DNA of 64,000 nt from positions 496,001 through 560,000 of the forward strand of contig NW_026944383.1 in NCBI RefSeq assembly GCF_033439725.1. The letters run 5' to 3'. The notes under the pieces were generated by a model that was not told the DNA's origin, did no database searches, and was given only the letters and a program-made list of their open reading frames with translations. This stretch comes from Neurospora tetraspora. Lineage: Eukaryota; Ascomycota; Sordariomycetes; Sordariales; Sordariaceae. Positions 47,201 to 57,804 of the stretch are shown here, one piece after another. Position 1 is the first letter of the stretch, and every line of letters starts with the position of its first letter. The position numbers and the translations under genes are program-made.

Positions 47201-47346
47201 CAGTTCGACTTTCGCAGCGAACGCCATCGAGGACACCATCGCCGCCGACCCAGATGAACGAACCGCCTATCAAACTCCAGTTGCTGTCGAAACTTAGGAC
47301 GTCGTATGTTGCTGAGTCTCAGAATCCGGTCATCATGGAGGTGTAG
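44266..47346 (+). CDS. kipA: Kinesin-7 family motor, Kip2/KipA type
   Basis: Kip2/KipA/Tea2 kinesins travel to microtubule plus ends, carry CLIP-170 and polarity factors, and keep hyphae growing straight. Two exons, 44266-45046 and 45098-47346, give 1009 aa. The 51-nt intron (GTGAGT, AACAG) is a multiple of three with no stop. Residues 1-210 are a Ser/Thr/Pro-rich basic N-extension, typical of KipA. The motor domain (about 217-565) starts VVVSVRVRP and has P-loop GMTGTGKT, switch I NARSSRSH and switch II DLAGSEK. It ends LKFASRAKNSIVSRAKR, a neck of the Kip2/CENP-E kind. Coiled coils are at about 590-665 and 755-850. The C-terminus is disordered with a proline run (APTMPPPPPPGP). Confidence 0.9.
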   Translation: MSTTVPKPARLSMGPPNSSLPALPMGKTRKSVGGLSLSTNTAMPSTPKSGVLRTPSSASNFRSSTASPATGGGLPQPRAVSSINASSKTLRKSVSINSFPQPPRGEGRPTGLPPSPLSAGASSRKSKTPTTPTYQFSGSTGSLLNGSGDGRSAARSRNSDGLISIASPPQSRSSSAQDSYSTSATQYEDMEATQSRPDTSAGSNSKRTSKTPETKGNVVVSVRVRPDASGNEHTTDGEWMVDGRRSLISYNGKEGGDYYYGECAGKSTQEAETDIETDNVFTTHDDNSKVYDHSAKRLVRRVMEGYHGTVFAYGMTGTGKTFSMQGTASSPGVIPLAITDIFSYIRETPSREFLLRVSYLEIYNEKIHDLLSMATGGNGPGAPAQEEIKLREDSKRGVYATPLKEEIVQSPTQLLRVIARGDQARRTASTQFNARSSRSHAVVQIVVESRERVPAGDSSGGSKRQGLLPGGVRVSTLSLIDLAGSEKAADTKERRQEGSHINKSLLTLGTVIAKLSENKDKDDKHLPYRDSKLTRLLQGALSGNSLVSILCTIQCGAGGSTAASTHINETLGTLKFASRAKNSIVSRAKRADEALGAGGDGNARVLLERYRMEIAELRKELEKQAKANSQKEADEEMERDAKEELARELEMEQRHEEQMLEMQLARTALKERIDHLNRLILSSKSIGVNANGSLSSYSLDTFNNRFSVGSARSVMTASNAGKPFLERSTSMASSSSTIGRRSLEKRSSGSGPEAPLIEAEDEDSIGEFGDGTASLAAQNRALQADVADKNRYIQTLEKRLLQARRASSSRTSLGITPGNKILVGEDHSVSTLLREKDAEIAELRARLEDKDRMLAALRSAARSRDNADRVESRTSNRNSRVFSDDGNYSLTPGVTTLNSPTGSTPTLSRQVSLMNSTRTRTKSVDEMSRMLDDMIQDRVESGQLIRGNRGSIRVAPTPAPTMPPPPPPGPVNGEIHREPVRLSQRTPSRTPSPPTQMNEPPIKLQLLSKLRTSYVAESQNPVIMEV

Positions 47347-47579
47347 ACGGCCTCACTATCATTCGCAGGGAACTTTTTCCTGTGTTGTTTCTTTTTTAAC
47401 CCGCATCTCGTGTGTTTGGATGCGATTGATTTGCGCCATATGATGATTTTATACCCGAGTTGCATTTTTTTATCCTTTTGTTCTTGCTATCATTTGCCTA
47501 TTTCAAACAAGCCCCCTTTTTGAGGGAACGCCCCCTCTCGGGATTGGGGGAGTTTCCTGGTTACGAAGAGATGAACGAG

Positions 47580-47606
47580 TTGGTTGGTTGGTTGGTTGGT
47601 TGGTTG
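47580..47606 (+). repeat. (TTGG)n microsatellite
   Basis: About 6.5 uninterrupted TTGG units downstream of the kinesin gene. Confidence 0.95.
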
Positions 47607-48484
47607 TCGAATTTGTTTTGTTTTTGTTGCTGCCGAACCCGAAAAAGGCGCTGTATCATATCCTGTTTTACTTTCTCCTGTGTGCATGCATATATAAGAT
47701 GTATTCTTTGCTATTTCTTCTTTACCCTCTTTGATCGTCAAGCTCGGGCTACGGGGAGGGGAGAAGGTTTTTCATGACAAGACAAGCGGAATTTGGAATG
47801 GGTTTAGACGATGGATTGGAAGGAAGAGAAGGTCAAAACACACATATCATCATCATGGCTTTGAAAGTTTTTTATAGTTGGTCTCAACGACCGCGAGGCG
47901 GGGGGGCCGAGAGATCGGGAGTTAGAGAAGGAGGAGAAAGGAGGAGATAAGATACCGATATGATTACAATCAAAACACACAAGCGGGTTACAAACGCGAT
48001 ATATCCTCATGCCTAAGTTTCGCTGCAGCCTAACATTATCCAATGTCGTGAAGTCGGCTATGGAATCTTCAATGTAGCACAAGTAGCCAAACCGCAATAA
48101 TGACATTGGTGTTGAAGCTCGCATGATTCTGACGACGACTGTTTATCAGATAGATTGTTCAGATGCGAGGAACTCCATTATATAGCCCCATGGTCCCGTC
48201 AATAGTGGTTGGGACGCTATTCTTGGAGACGGCATGTATAGTATGTAAGCATGTAAGCAGACGATCCCGAACGGGTATTCGCTAGAGTTGATGAACCCTT
48301 CAACCGACAACAGCATGTCGGGTTCATGACTCGGGACTCGAGACGCAATATCTCGAGGCCAAAGATATAGCATTGAGAGCGGTTGGTTACTTATACGACT
48401 TATACCCAAGGTGACGGGAGTCCTCAATCATGGATTGCTTGCACTTGCACACTTTGCGATATATATTTACCTTTACCGCAACTT

Positions 48485-48504
48485 CGGTCGGTCGGTCGGT
48501 CGGT
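48485..48504 (+). repeat. (CGGT)n microsatellite
   Basis: Five CGGT units in tandem, followed by CAGT. Confidence 0.95.
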
Positions 48505-48600
48505 CAGTAATTGGGTGGGCAAAATCCTTCCCACGCATCTATCCATTCATATGTAGAGGTATGTAAAGGTGTGTATCAATCCCAAACTCCCGTTGTGTTC

Positions 48601-48636
48601 CACGACCGCTTCCACGACCGCTTCCACGACCGCTTC
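48601..48636 (+). repeat. 12-bp minisatellite, three units
   Basis: Three exact copies of CACGACCGCTTC, followed by a related CACTGCTTC. Confidence 0.95.
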
Positions 48637-51600
48637 CACTGCTTCCACCGCATGAGACGAGGCGAGGCGAAGGCGAAGGCGAAGCAGGGTGAAGTAGGGT
48701 GAAGCAAAGGTCGGTAGAGGTAGGAAAGGATTACTTGCATACGGCACTTGAGCTTGCGGTCCCGACTTCAGTGGCTTCGGTTGCTTTGCGCATTCACACA
48801 CAAGTCGATGCGATACATACGATACGATGCAAGATGATATCCTGCCTGCATTTCTTTTGTACTGCATGCTGCAGGTCCCACGCATGTAGTATGTTGTGAA
48901 CGGTTTGCTTTGTGGTTTCATCATCATTGTCAGCATAATCGTCGTCGTCCGGGCCCGAGGGTATGGAACTCTCGTATAGGTAGTGATGAGTACCATGAAG
49001 CTGGGGAGTGCCTGGTCGACCGAGGTCTGTTTTGTGTTGCTCGGTGTCGGTTTCTGGTGGCATCATTAATATGATCATATCATCATATGCAAATGAGATT
49101 CAGATTCGAAACGAAGGACGGGCCGCCGTACCCGCGCATCCGCAAAATCAAAGTCAATTTCATATATGAATCCTTCAAATCCTTCCCGAAAGAGATTCGG
49201 ATGATGACGAACTCGAAAACGAAGACCCCAGGACCCTTCAGTCTTGGCATTCACACATTTCACAGAAAAAAAAGCGGGGACTCTTTTGGTCGCTGTGCCT
49301 GCTGCCCTGAAATGTGGCGTCCTCTTTTCGCAAATCTGATTGGTCTTTCACAGAGACCCCTAGCACGTTTCAGATTCGACAGGGGGGCCGAGAAATGGAG
49401 ATCGTCGTCCCGAAATCCACAATTGTGATTCTCTTTCCTCCGTCATTTTCGCATTGGATGTTACAATATAAATCACCGAAGTCGGAACCGACTCCAACAC
49501 CGACCGCGCGCATGGGACTGAAGGAGCCAAGGGCATCGCAGCAGTGGAAGAGGGGCTGCGAGAGATGAAGAGGGAGGAGCAGGTATCAAGTTGTGAAGCT
49601 TGTGGAGCTTGTGATAGTGCCGCGGGTACTGGAAATGCCAATGTCGATTAGTTGGATTCTTCTTCGTCCATGGAAGATTACCTACCTAACATGCCTAACA
49701 TGCCTCAGCTGGAAGCGCGCTGTTGAGGATTACCGAGGATACTTGGGGGCTTCGTGTCGTCTTGTCAAACCCGTCAAACAACGAACCATCTTTTGGTTTC
49801 AAGCGAGTTCACCATGATCAGCTTTACGCGGCGGTGGCGGCGGAGACGGACAGTATCAAGTTGATGACAGGCAAACGAAGCCGTGTCTGCATCAGATCAC
49901 TACCGTTTGTTGATTGATTTTTCGGTCCGACGAAACGAATGCGGAAGGTGTCCTTATTCGGGTTTCCGTGATCACGTTCCGTCGTTACAAGCCGAGTACA
50001 TGTCCGCCCCTCTCTTTTTCTTGTCCTCCATCACATTCCCCATTCCCCATGCTGTAGTGCACAGCAAAGAAACATGTGCACGTTGTAGGTAAATAAGATC
50101 GGCTTTTATTGCATCGAGGCATGGCATTACTGGGAGATCAAAGTGTTTGATGATTACCCCTTATCATTTGCTCTGGTCGCCGACCATTTTTCGCAAATCT
50201 CACATGCGCTCCATCAGTTTGTAACAATGTCGATGTGATCAAAGGTCACCACGGTGCATTTCCCTCCGGTAGTCCCGTCCGCGTCTGCGTTTGCGGCGGC
50301 GGCAACATCTGGTCTCCATGGGTTAGGTGGTTTCCACAGCTTCCACTCACTTGTCAGACGCCCGTTTGCGGGTTTCAACACCGGTCGCTGGTGTCACAGC
50401 GTTTTCCTTTTCATGCCCGGCCAACCCTCCCCCGCCCCATCTCATCCAGTCCCTCGCATTCGTGCATCGTGGGACAGAAACTCATACACACGGCAATGGC
50501 TCAACATATAGTAGCCCCCATATAGCAGCTCACCACTGATACTATCGCTCTGCTAAGGTGTGCCTCTTTTTACCCCCTCACGTCATCCCAACCGCCTGCC
50601 GCCGCCGCCGCCGCCTTCGATCCTATCCCTTGGAGCTTCGCTTGACTTCGCTTGGAGGGGTTGCGTTCTTCTGGAAAGATCTGCTCAGATCGTTTCCGCC
50701 CTTCCAAGTCTCCAACGGCTCGACGCTTCGACTACTGCAGATCAACACATCGAAAAGGGCCCCTCATCCCGGTCAATGGTGATCCTTGGGTTGTGACGCT
50801 GCTCTCCTGCCCAAGGCCCTTGCAGACATCTGGGGACGATCGTCGTCGGTCCTGTCCTCTCTGGCCAATCCGCTTTACCCGGCCCTCAAGAATATCCACG
50901 GCGGAATCCACCAAGCGGTCATCCCTTCTTCACCTTGTCACCACACTGCCCCAACCCGTCAACCCGCGAGTCTGCGCGAGGGAAGGTGTTCTGGGGCAGA
51001 ACGGTTGGGATTTGTGTACTGATCTTCGCTTCGAAAAAGCCTGGGAATCTCAGTTTGGCATCCATATCCTCCCTGTTTCGCTTCTTCCACCGCTCATCCT
51101 ATTCTACTGTTAACCCCCTCAACCCCCCCCCTCCCCTCCTTTTTATCTAGACCTCGAACCTGGATCCCGTAAACCCCTATACTACTTTCCCCGCCGCCGC
51201 TCGAGGGAGACACGGAACTTCCCTCAACTACTTATCAACCGGGCCTGTCAAAGTCAACATCGCTCGCTAGCCCCTAGATTGGGATTTGCACATGTGCTAC
51301 TTCGCTACCTGGTTATCATTAAGCATGTCGACTTTCTACCGAGTAGCTTAATCTTGTTCGCCGCCCTCGACTCTATTGTCGCTGGACAGTCAACCTCTGG
51401 GCGCACCTTTTCCTTCCCAAAAACAGCAACACAACGTTTGCCGGCTTCCGGATTGCCCTGGTATTCTTCGTCCATCCGGTTACGGTCGTCTCGCCTCGGA
51501 GACGTACACCGGAACTTTCATACTTGACCACAACCAACTCTGAGAGTTGGATCCATATACACGCTCCTTCTGATCACAGCAACAAGCCACCAGCACTTTA

Positions 51601-51658
51601 CTTCTCAACGGACCCTCTGCTTGTGTAGCCATCGGTCCCTCACACATTTACACCAAAA

Positions 51659-53488
51659 ATGCCACCTACTCTCGACTTGAGTAGGACGAGACACTCCAAA
51701 ATGATTATCTCTCCGCCCCGAATCAACCTGCGGAGGGCAGCCTCTTACCACCACGACAAGGGCCCCCTCTCTGCGACATCCTCCCGTTTCAACTTCGACC
51801 ACCTCATGTTCTCTCCTCCTCCGTCACCAAGCCTACCGTCGCTCTCGCCTCCGCTGCGCAAACCGTCCAAAGGATTCGCGGGATTCGTCCGGCCCAGGAG
51901 GGTTGTCCGTTACATCCTGTACACATGCGGACTTGTTTTTGTTTTCTACGCGATCAAGTGGTTATTCACACAGAGCCCGGTGCTCTCCTTCCTTTCTCGG
52001 CCGTATGACCACTCGCTAGTGTCACGAGCCGACCTACCAGATCACCCAGCACCCATCTTGTTGACCGAATCGCGGGGCAGGACCAGCTGGACAGTTTCGA
52101 TACCCCAAGGGTCGGAGTTCCCTCCTACCGCCGAGCAGTTTGCGGACGTGTGTGAAAAGTGTCGGGAGACGGCGGAACGGGTGCAGAAACTGCGATCACA
52201 GAAGAGCAGCATACAACAAACATATCTGGGGTTTCTGTCTGATGTGACTGACTCCCACTTTATCGACGTAAAGGAAGCCCAGCAGGCTGGGTACCTACCC
52301 GCGCCCGCGGACAGAGCGCAAGACGTGGTGAAGACTCTAGTGGGGGAAACCGTAGAAGGGACGATACCGAAGCCTGTTTGCGAGAAAAGCTTGACGTTTG
52401 TTCTCGAGTCAGGCGACGCCGGGTTGGGAAAGACTCTGATGATGCTCTGGACGGCCTACGGGCTGGCGCAAAAAGAAGGCCGCGCCTTCTTCATCGACGA
52501 CAGCCGCTGGAGCTACGGGAAGTACATGGACATCTTCCAAGCACCTCCTCGCGAGGACTGCGGACCGCCTCCCAGACACGAGATGCTCCCCTGCCCACTC
52601 GAAGCGCGCCACCTGGTCGTTTCCACCCGGACGGCCATCGACCTTTTCGGCGAGCTGCTTGTGGGAGGCTCCTCCGACGACCCACTAGAGCGACTAGAAC
52701 CGTCCGCACAAAAGAAGATGTTCAACCTCGCCCGCCAAGGCCACGACGCGCTCTTCCGCCTCAACAAAGACGACAACGTCTACGTCGACAACCGCGTCCG
52801 CGACCTCATGGCCAAGCGGATCGTGCCCAAGACCAAAGGAAAACAAAACGGCCTGGCCATCGGCATCCACGTCCGCCGCGGCGACCGCCACCCCTTCGAG
52901 TTCCAGTACCGTTCTTCCTACATGCCCGTCAACATCTACGCCGAAACCGCGCGCGAGATTTTGGAGGATAAGTTCAACCACACGGGCCCGCACGGGGCCG
53001 AGGACGCCGTCGCCAAGTCCCACAGCCTCATGATTCTTGCCTCGGACGACCCCATGATCTACCAAGCCACCGAGTTCAAGGGCGCAACTCTCGCGCAGGA
53101 GCGCATCAAGCTGGCCGCCAAGCAGGAGATGAAGCAACCCGAGCTCGACAGGAATGTGATGCACAAGTTCCACGACGAGGCGTTCGGCTGGGAGGGCGGG
53201 TTTTTCTCGGCCATGTTCTGGAACCTGGGCCAGTCCAGCTCCAGCGCGGATGTAGAGGCTCACAAGAAAAGTCCATCGGCTGATGCGATCCGGCTTAGGA
53301 GCCTGGTGGGCCGCGCGTACATGATGGATTTGGCTGTGCTGGCGGACGCGAGCGATGTGGTTATTTGTACTGTCAGTGCGGTGGGATGCAGGTTGTTGGC
53401 GGTCATGATGGGCTGGGAGAGTGCGATGGAGAAGGGGAATTGGGTTAATATTGATGGGGGGTATGGGTGGAGGGGTGTTTCTTCGTGA
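51659..53488 (+). CDS. Type II membrane GT23-like (alpha-1,6-fucosyltransferase superfamily) glycosyltransferase
   Basis: Proteins of this fungal group resemble the catalytic fold of FUT8-type fucosyltransferases; the true donor and acceptor are not known. It is an intronless 609-aa frame. Residues 1-80 are a Pro/Ser-rich basic cytosolic tail, then one membrane anchor at about 83-105 (YILYTCGLVFVFYAIKWL), giving a Golgi type II topology. The luminal part includes LESGDAGLGKTLMMLWTAYG (P-loop-like but not an ATPase signature) and FFIDDSRWSYGKYMDIF. At about residue 403 is HVRRGDR, the donor-binding motif of GT23/GT37-like enzymes, followed by SLMILASDDPMIYQAT and a C-terminal DLAVLADASDVVICTVSAVG. 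The first ATG follows ACACCAAAA, a good context. Confidence 0.78.
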   Translation: MPPTLDLSRTRHSKMIISPPRINLRRAASYHHDKGPLSATSSRFNFDHLMFSPPPSPSLPSLSPPLRKPSKGFAGFVRPRRVVRYILYTCGLVFVFYAIKWLFTQSPVLSFLSRPYDHSLVSRADLPDHPAPILLTESRGRTSWTVSIPQGSEFPPTAEQFADVCEKCRETAERVQKLRSQKSSIQQTYLGFLSDVTDSHFIDVKEAQQAGYLPAPADRAQDVVKTLVGETVEGTIPKPVCEKSLTFVLESGDAGLGKTLMMLWTAYGLAQKEGRAFFIDDSRWSYGKYMDIFQAPPREDCGPPPRHEMLPCPLEARHLVVSTRTAIDLFGELLVGGSSDDPLERLEPSAQKKMFNLARQGHDALFRLNKDDNVYVDNRVRDLMAKRIVPKTKGKQNGLAIGIHVRRGDRHPFEFQYRSSYMPVNIYAETAREILEDKFNHTGPHGAEDAVAKSHSLMILASDDPMIYQATEFKGATLAQERIKLAAKQEMKQPELDRNVMHKFHDEAFGWEGGFFSAMFWNLGQSSSSADVEAHKKSPSADAIRLRSLVGRAYMMDLAVLADASDVVICTVSAVGCRLLAVMMGWESAMEKGNWVNIDGGYGWRGVSS

Positions 53489-54775
53489 TGTGATGGTCTT
53501 ACTGCTTGGTCAACATGATGGACTAGCAGCTAGGGGACGGATCCCCAGGGGAAGTGAACAAGGAAGAAAGGACGGCTGATGGACCAAAACATGGTTCAGA
53601 ATTATCAACAATGACAACCAACAACACAACAAACTTGTCAAGTCATAGCGCTCTGCAGCTTTTCGCATTTCGGACGGCGTTCAACCAGGAGTTAACTACA
53701 TTTTCGGGGTAAAAAAGGGGGAGCATTGATCATTCCGGAACTCAACTTGGGATAGGGCACTCATGATACCACACACAAATACGCATTCACTAAAGCTTTT
53801 CTGTTTCGTACTCGTTTTCTTATTTCAATGTCAGATAGTAGGATATGTCCTGGCTCTCTGTTAGCATCAGCATCGATTCTTGTCTTCTTGCATGTATGCA
53901 TTGCCAACAAGAAGAACTAGTGGCTTTGGTTGGGGCTACCTATGTAGTGTATAGAGAAGCAACTAAGGGGTGGGGGGAGCTATGGAAATGGAAGATATCA
54001 AGCCACCTGATTCAGATACCTGCCTATTCATACATGACCATACAAGTCATTCGCTCGCAAGAAGCCGGCACCAACAGATTTTCAATCACAAGTCCGATCC
54101 ATCAACACATGAATCCGAATACGTCTGTGTAAGCACCCAATGACGTCATTGCATTACCTCTCTATTTCATTGGCGAATTCCACGTCTTTGACTTTGTTCA
54201 CTTTTTTTTTTGCCGGACAGATAGTGAGTGGTGGCCAGCAAAGGCGAGGGACGACGCAAGATGGCTTGCATTGGCGGGATTGAGACGAGAGCGGGAGTAG
54301 CCGATGTGGCAAAGCACAGACTCGAATGCCAAGAGATGGCTCAATTGAACTCCATCTTTACCCCTTTTGTTTGTAAGGAAGTTTCTTTCAACACAAGAAT
54401 GGAATGTTGGCCACTTGCTCCCGTTTTTGCGATATCGTGAGATGTTTGAGAGGGGTGAAGTAGATAGCGGCCATCCAAGTAGTATCCAAGTTATCTGTTT
54501 TACCACTGCATCTGCAGTCAGGCATACATACATACTTCTACTTCTGAATGTTATGCACCGTTGTTGTCAATCGTATTCGTACTCGCCGCGTTCCGAAAGA
54601 CGTTGAAACTTTGAAGATGAACATCCAAGATCGAGACAGCTTTCCAATCGTGTCTTTCCATGGGAGAAACCGTCAGATGCGATTTCCCCCATGGCATGAT
54701 CTTGGGCTGAGGTTGCCAGTGCGGCAAGGATAATTTGGATGATCTTTGAAGGGTACGTACCGTTCAATCGGAATC

Positions 54776-54801
54776 CGAATACGAATTCCGTCTCTGATTG
54801 G
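54776..54801 (+). promoter_or_regulatory. Possible CCAAT-binding-complex site cluster upstream of CYP51
   Basis: CGAAT at 54776-54780 and again at 54782-54786, followed by ATTGG (reverse CCAAT) at 54797-54801, 315-340 bp before the ATG. In Aspergillus fumigatus cyp51A, a CGAAT-type site bound by the CBC/HapX complex controls expression, so a similar role is possible here. This is inference from word matches only. Confidence 0.3.
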
Positions 54802-54973
54802 CTGAGAGACATCAAACTGCCCGACTCCTATTCGCCCAGAGGGAAAGCTGCCCCTGACTCTGAGAGGTGGGCATTGCCAAGCTGGTGGAAGTGTTCTGCT
54901 GTCATCCCTATCGGCCTATCGCCTTGGTTCTAGTGTAGGAAGGCTACGACAACCGCCAACCATCGACCGACTT

Positions 54974-54980
54974 TATAAAA
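54974..54980 (+). promoter_or_regulatory. TATA box of the CYP51 gene
   Basis: TATAAAA 136 bp upstream of the start codon, followed by a pyrimidine-rich initiator and leader. Confidence 0.65.
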
Positions 54981-55115
54981 ATCAAGTCGAGTCGCCCATC
55001 TTCTCCCTTTTTACCCCCCTCCTCAGGCTTCATTCATTCTCTTGATTGTTTTGTTGCCGGCGTCCACGACTTCAGTTCTTCCCCTCCACGCCTTCTCCCC
55101 CCCCCTTCTCCAATC

Positions 55116-56852
<1,737 letters not shown>

Positions 56853-57804
56853 GAGACAGGCGTGGTGATGAGGAAATGGGGTGATTAGATGGGCGTTCAT
56901 TGGTTTCAGTTGTTATTTTTATACAACACTGCATGGAATTGGGTCTACGGCATATAATGACGTGATTGATCAATCATGAAAATGAAAGAGCTCTTGGAGG
57001 CAGGATAGAGATTAGAGCTCGATGAGAGGAGAGTGTCCAGAGCAGGGGAAGAAAGAGGGAAGTTGCATTATAGCTAATACCTAATACCAACGAACGAACG
57101 CGGTGGCCTCATTGTTGAAGAACACCGCATCCATCCATCCATGACTGTTGTGTGCACATTTTGATGTTGATGATTGCTGATGTTGCGTTTGATAATGATG
57201 TGGTTGTCAGAGAGAAGATCTGCCAAGTCCGAAAGGACAACATAACCAGTTCGCATTGGTGAGCCAAACAATCCGAGTCGAGTCCGACAACAACGCGAAC
57301 GTGTCCTGAATACTTGGTTAACAACATCGAATAGGTGGAAAGGAAAGGAAGTGAAAAGCAAATTGCCTTTCTTCTTCAAGTGAGTCATTTACGGTTTTCG
57401 ATCGTTACTTTGGAAAATTTACACGACTTGGCCGATCGAATGGCTATGGGACGGATACTTACGTCTTCAGGTAACTCGCTCACCTCGGGTTGGCCTCGGG
57501 TGGGAAAGAGAGAAAACAGCGGTTGATATCTAGGTGATTCCAGAAGAGAGAAAAACACAACAGTCTTTGAACAGAAAGGCCAAACATGTCGATTCATCTT
57601 TTGTAGCCGTCGACTTGACGCACTCGCTACCCTGAGCATTCGATACAAATAGTTACTCCGGGAAGCACTTTTCTTCTCTTCGATGATATCACCTTGAACA
57701 AACCGAACTCAACACCCCCAACCAACATTACCATCATAACCATCATAACCATCATAACCAACATCAACACCAACATCACCACTGAAAACCAGAACCATCC
57801 AAAG
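56853..57804. other. Intergenic: CYP51 3' flank and Hsp70-like promoter
   Basis: No supported gene. Just before the Hsp70-like ATG is an imperfect ACCATCATA repeat (57729-57758). The frame of the Hsp70-like gene is open from 57694, but that part (ITIITIITIITN-like) reflects the repeat and is probably leader. Confidence 0.5.

Larger units (their letters stand above)
47347..51658. other. 4.3-kb intergenic region, no supported gene
   Basis: This contains several simple repeats: TTGG at 47580-47606, CGGT at 48485-48504, a 12-bp CACGACCGCTTC repeat (three units) at 48601-48636, and GGCGAA at about 48664-48682. 50500-51658 is C/T-rich and looks like the promoter and leader of the next gene. Short frames here have no family resemblance. 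Confidence 0.5.
53489..55115. other. Intergenic: 3' flank of the GT gene and CYP51 promoter
   Basis: No supported gene. It carries a TATA box and a possible CCAAT-complex cluster upstream of CYP51 (listed separately). A CT-rich leader runs to the ATG at 55116. Confidence 0.5.

Noticed and set aside
57694-57804. A 37-residue N-terminal extension of the Hsp70-like protein
   Set aside because: It translates a local ACCATCATA-type repeat and would bury the signal sequence deeper; the ATG at 57805 is more likely.
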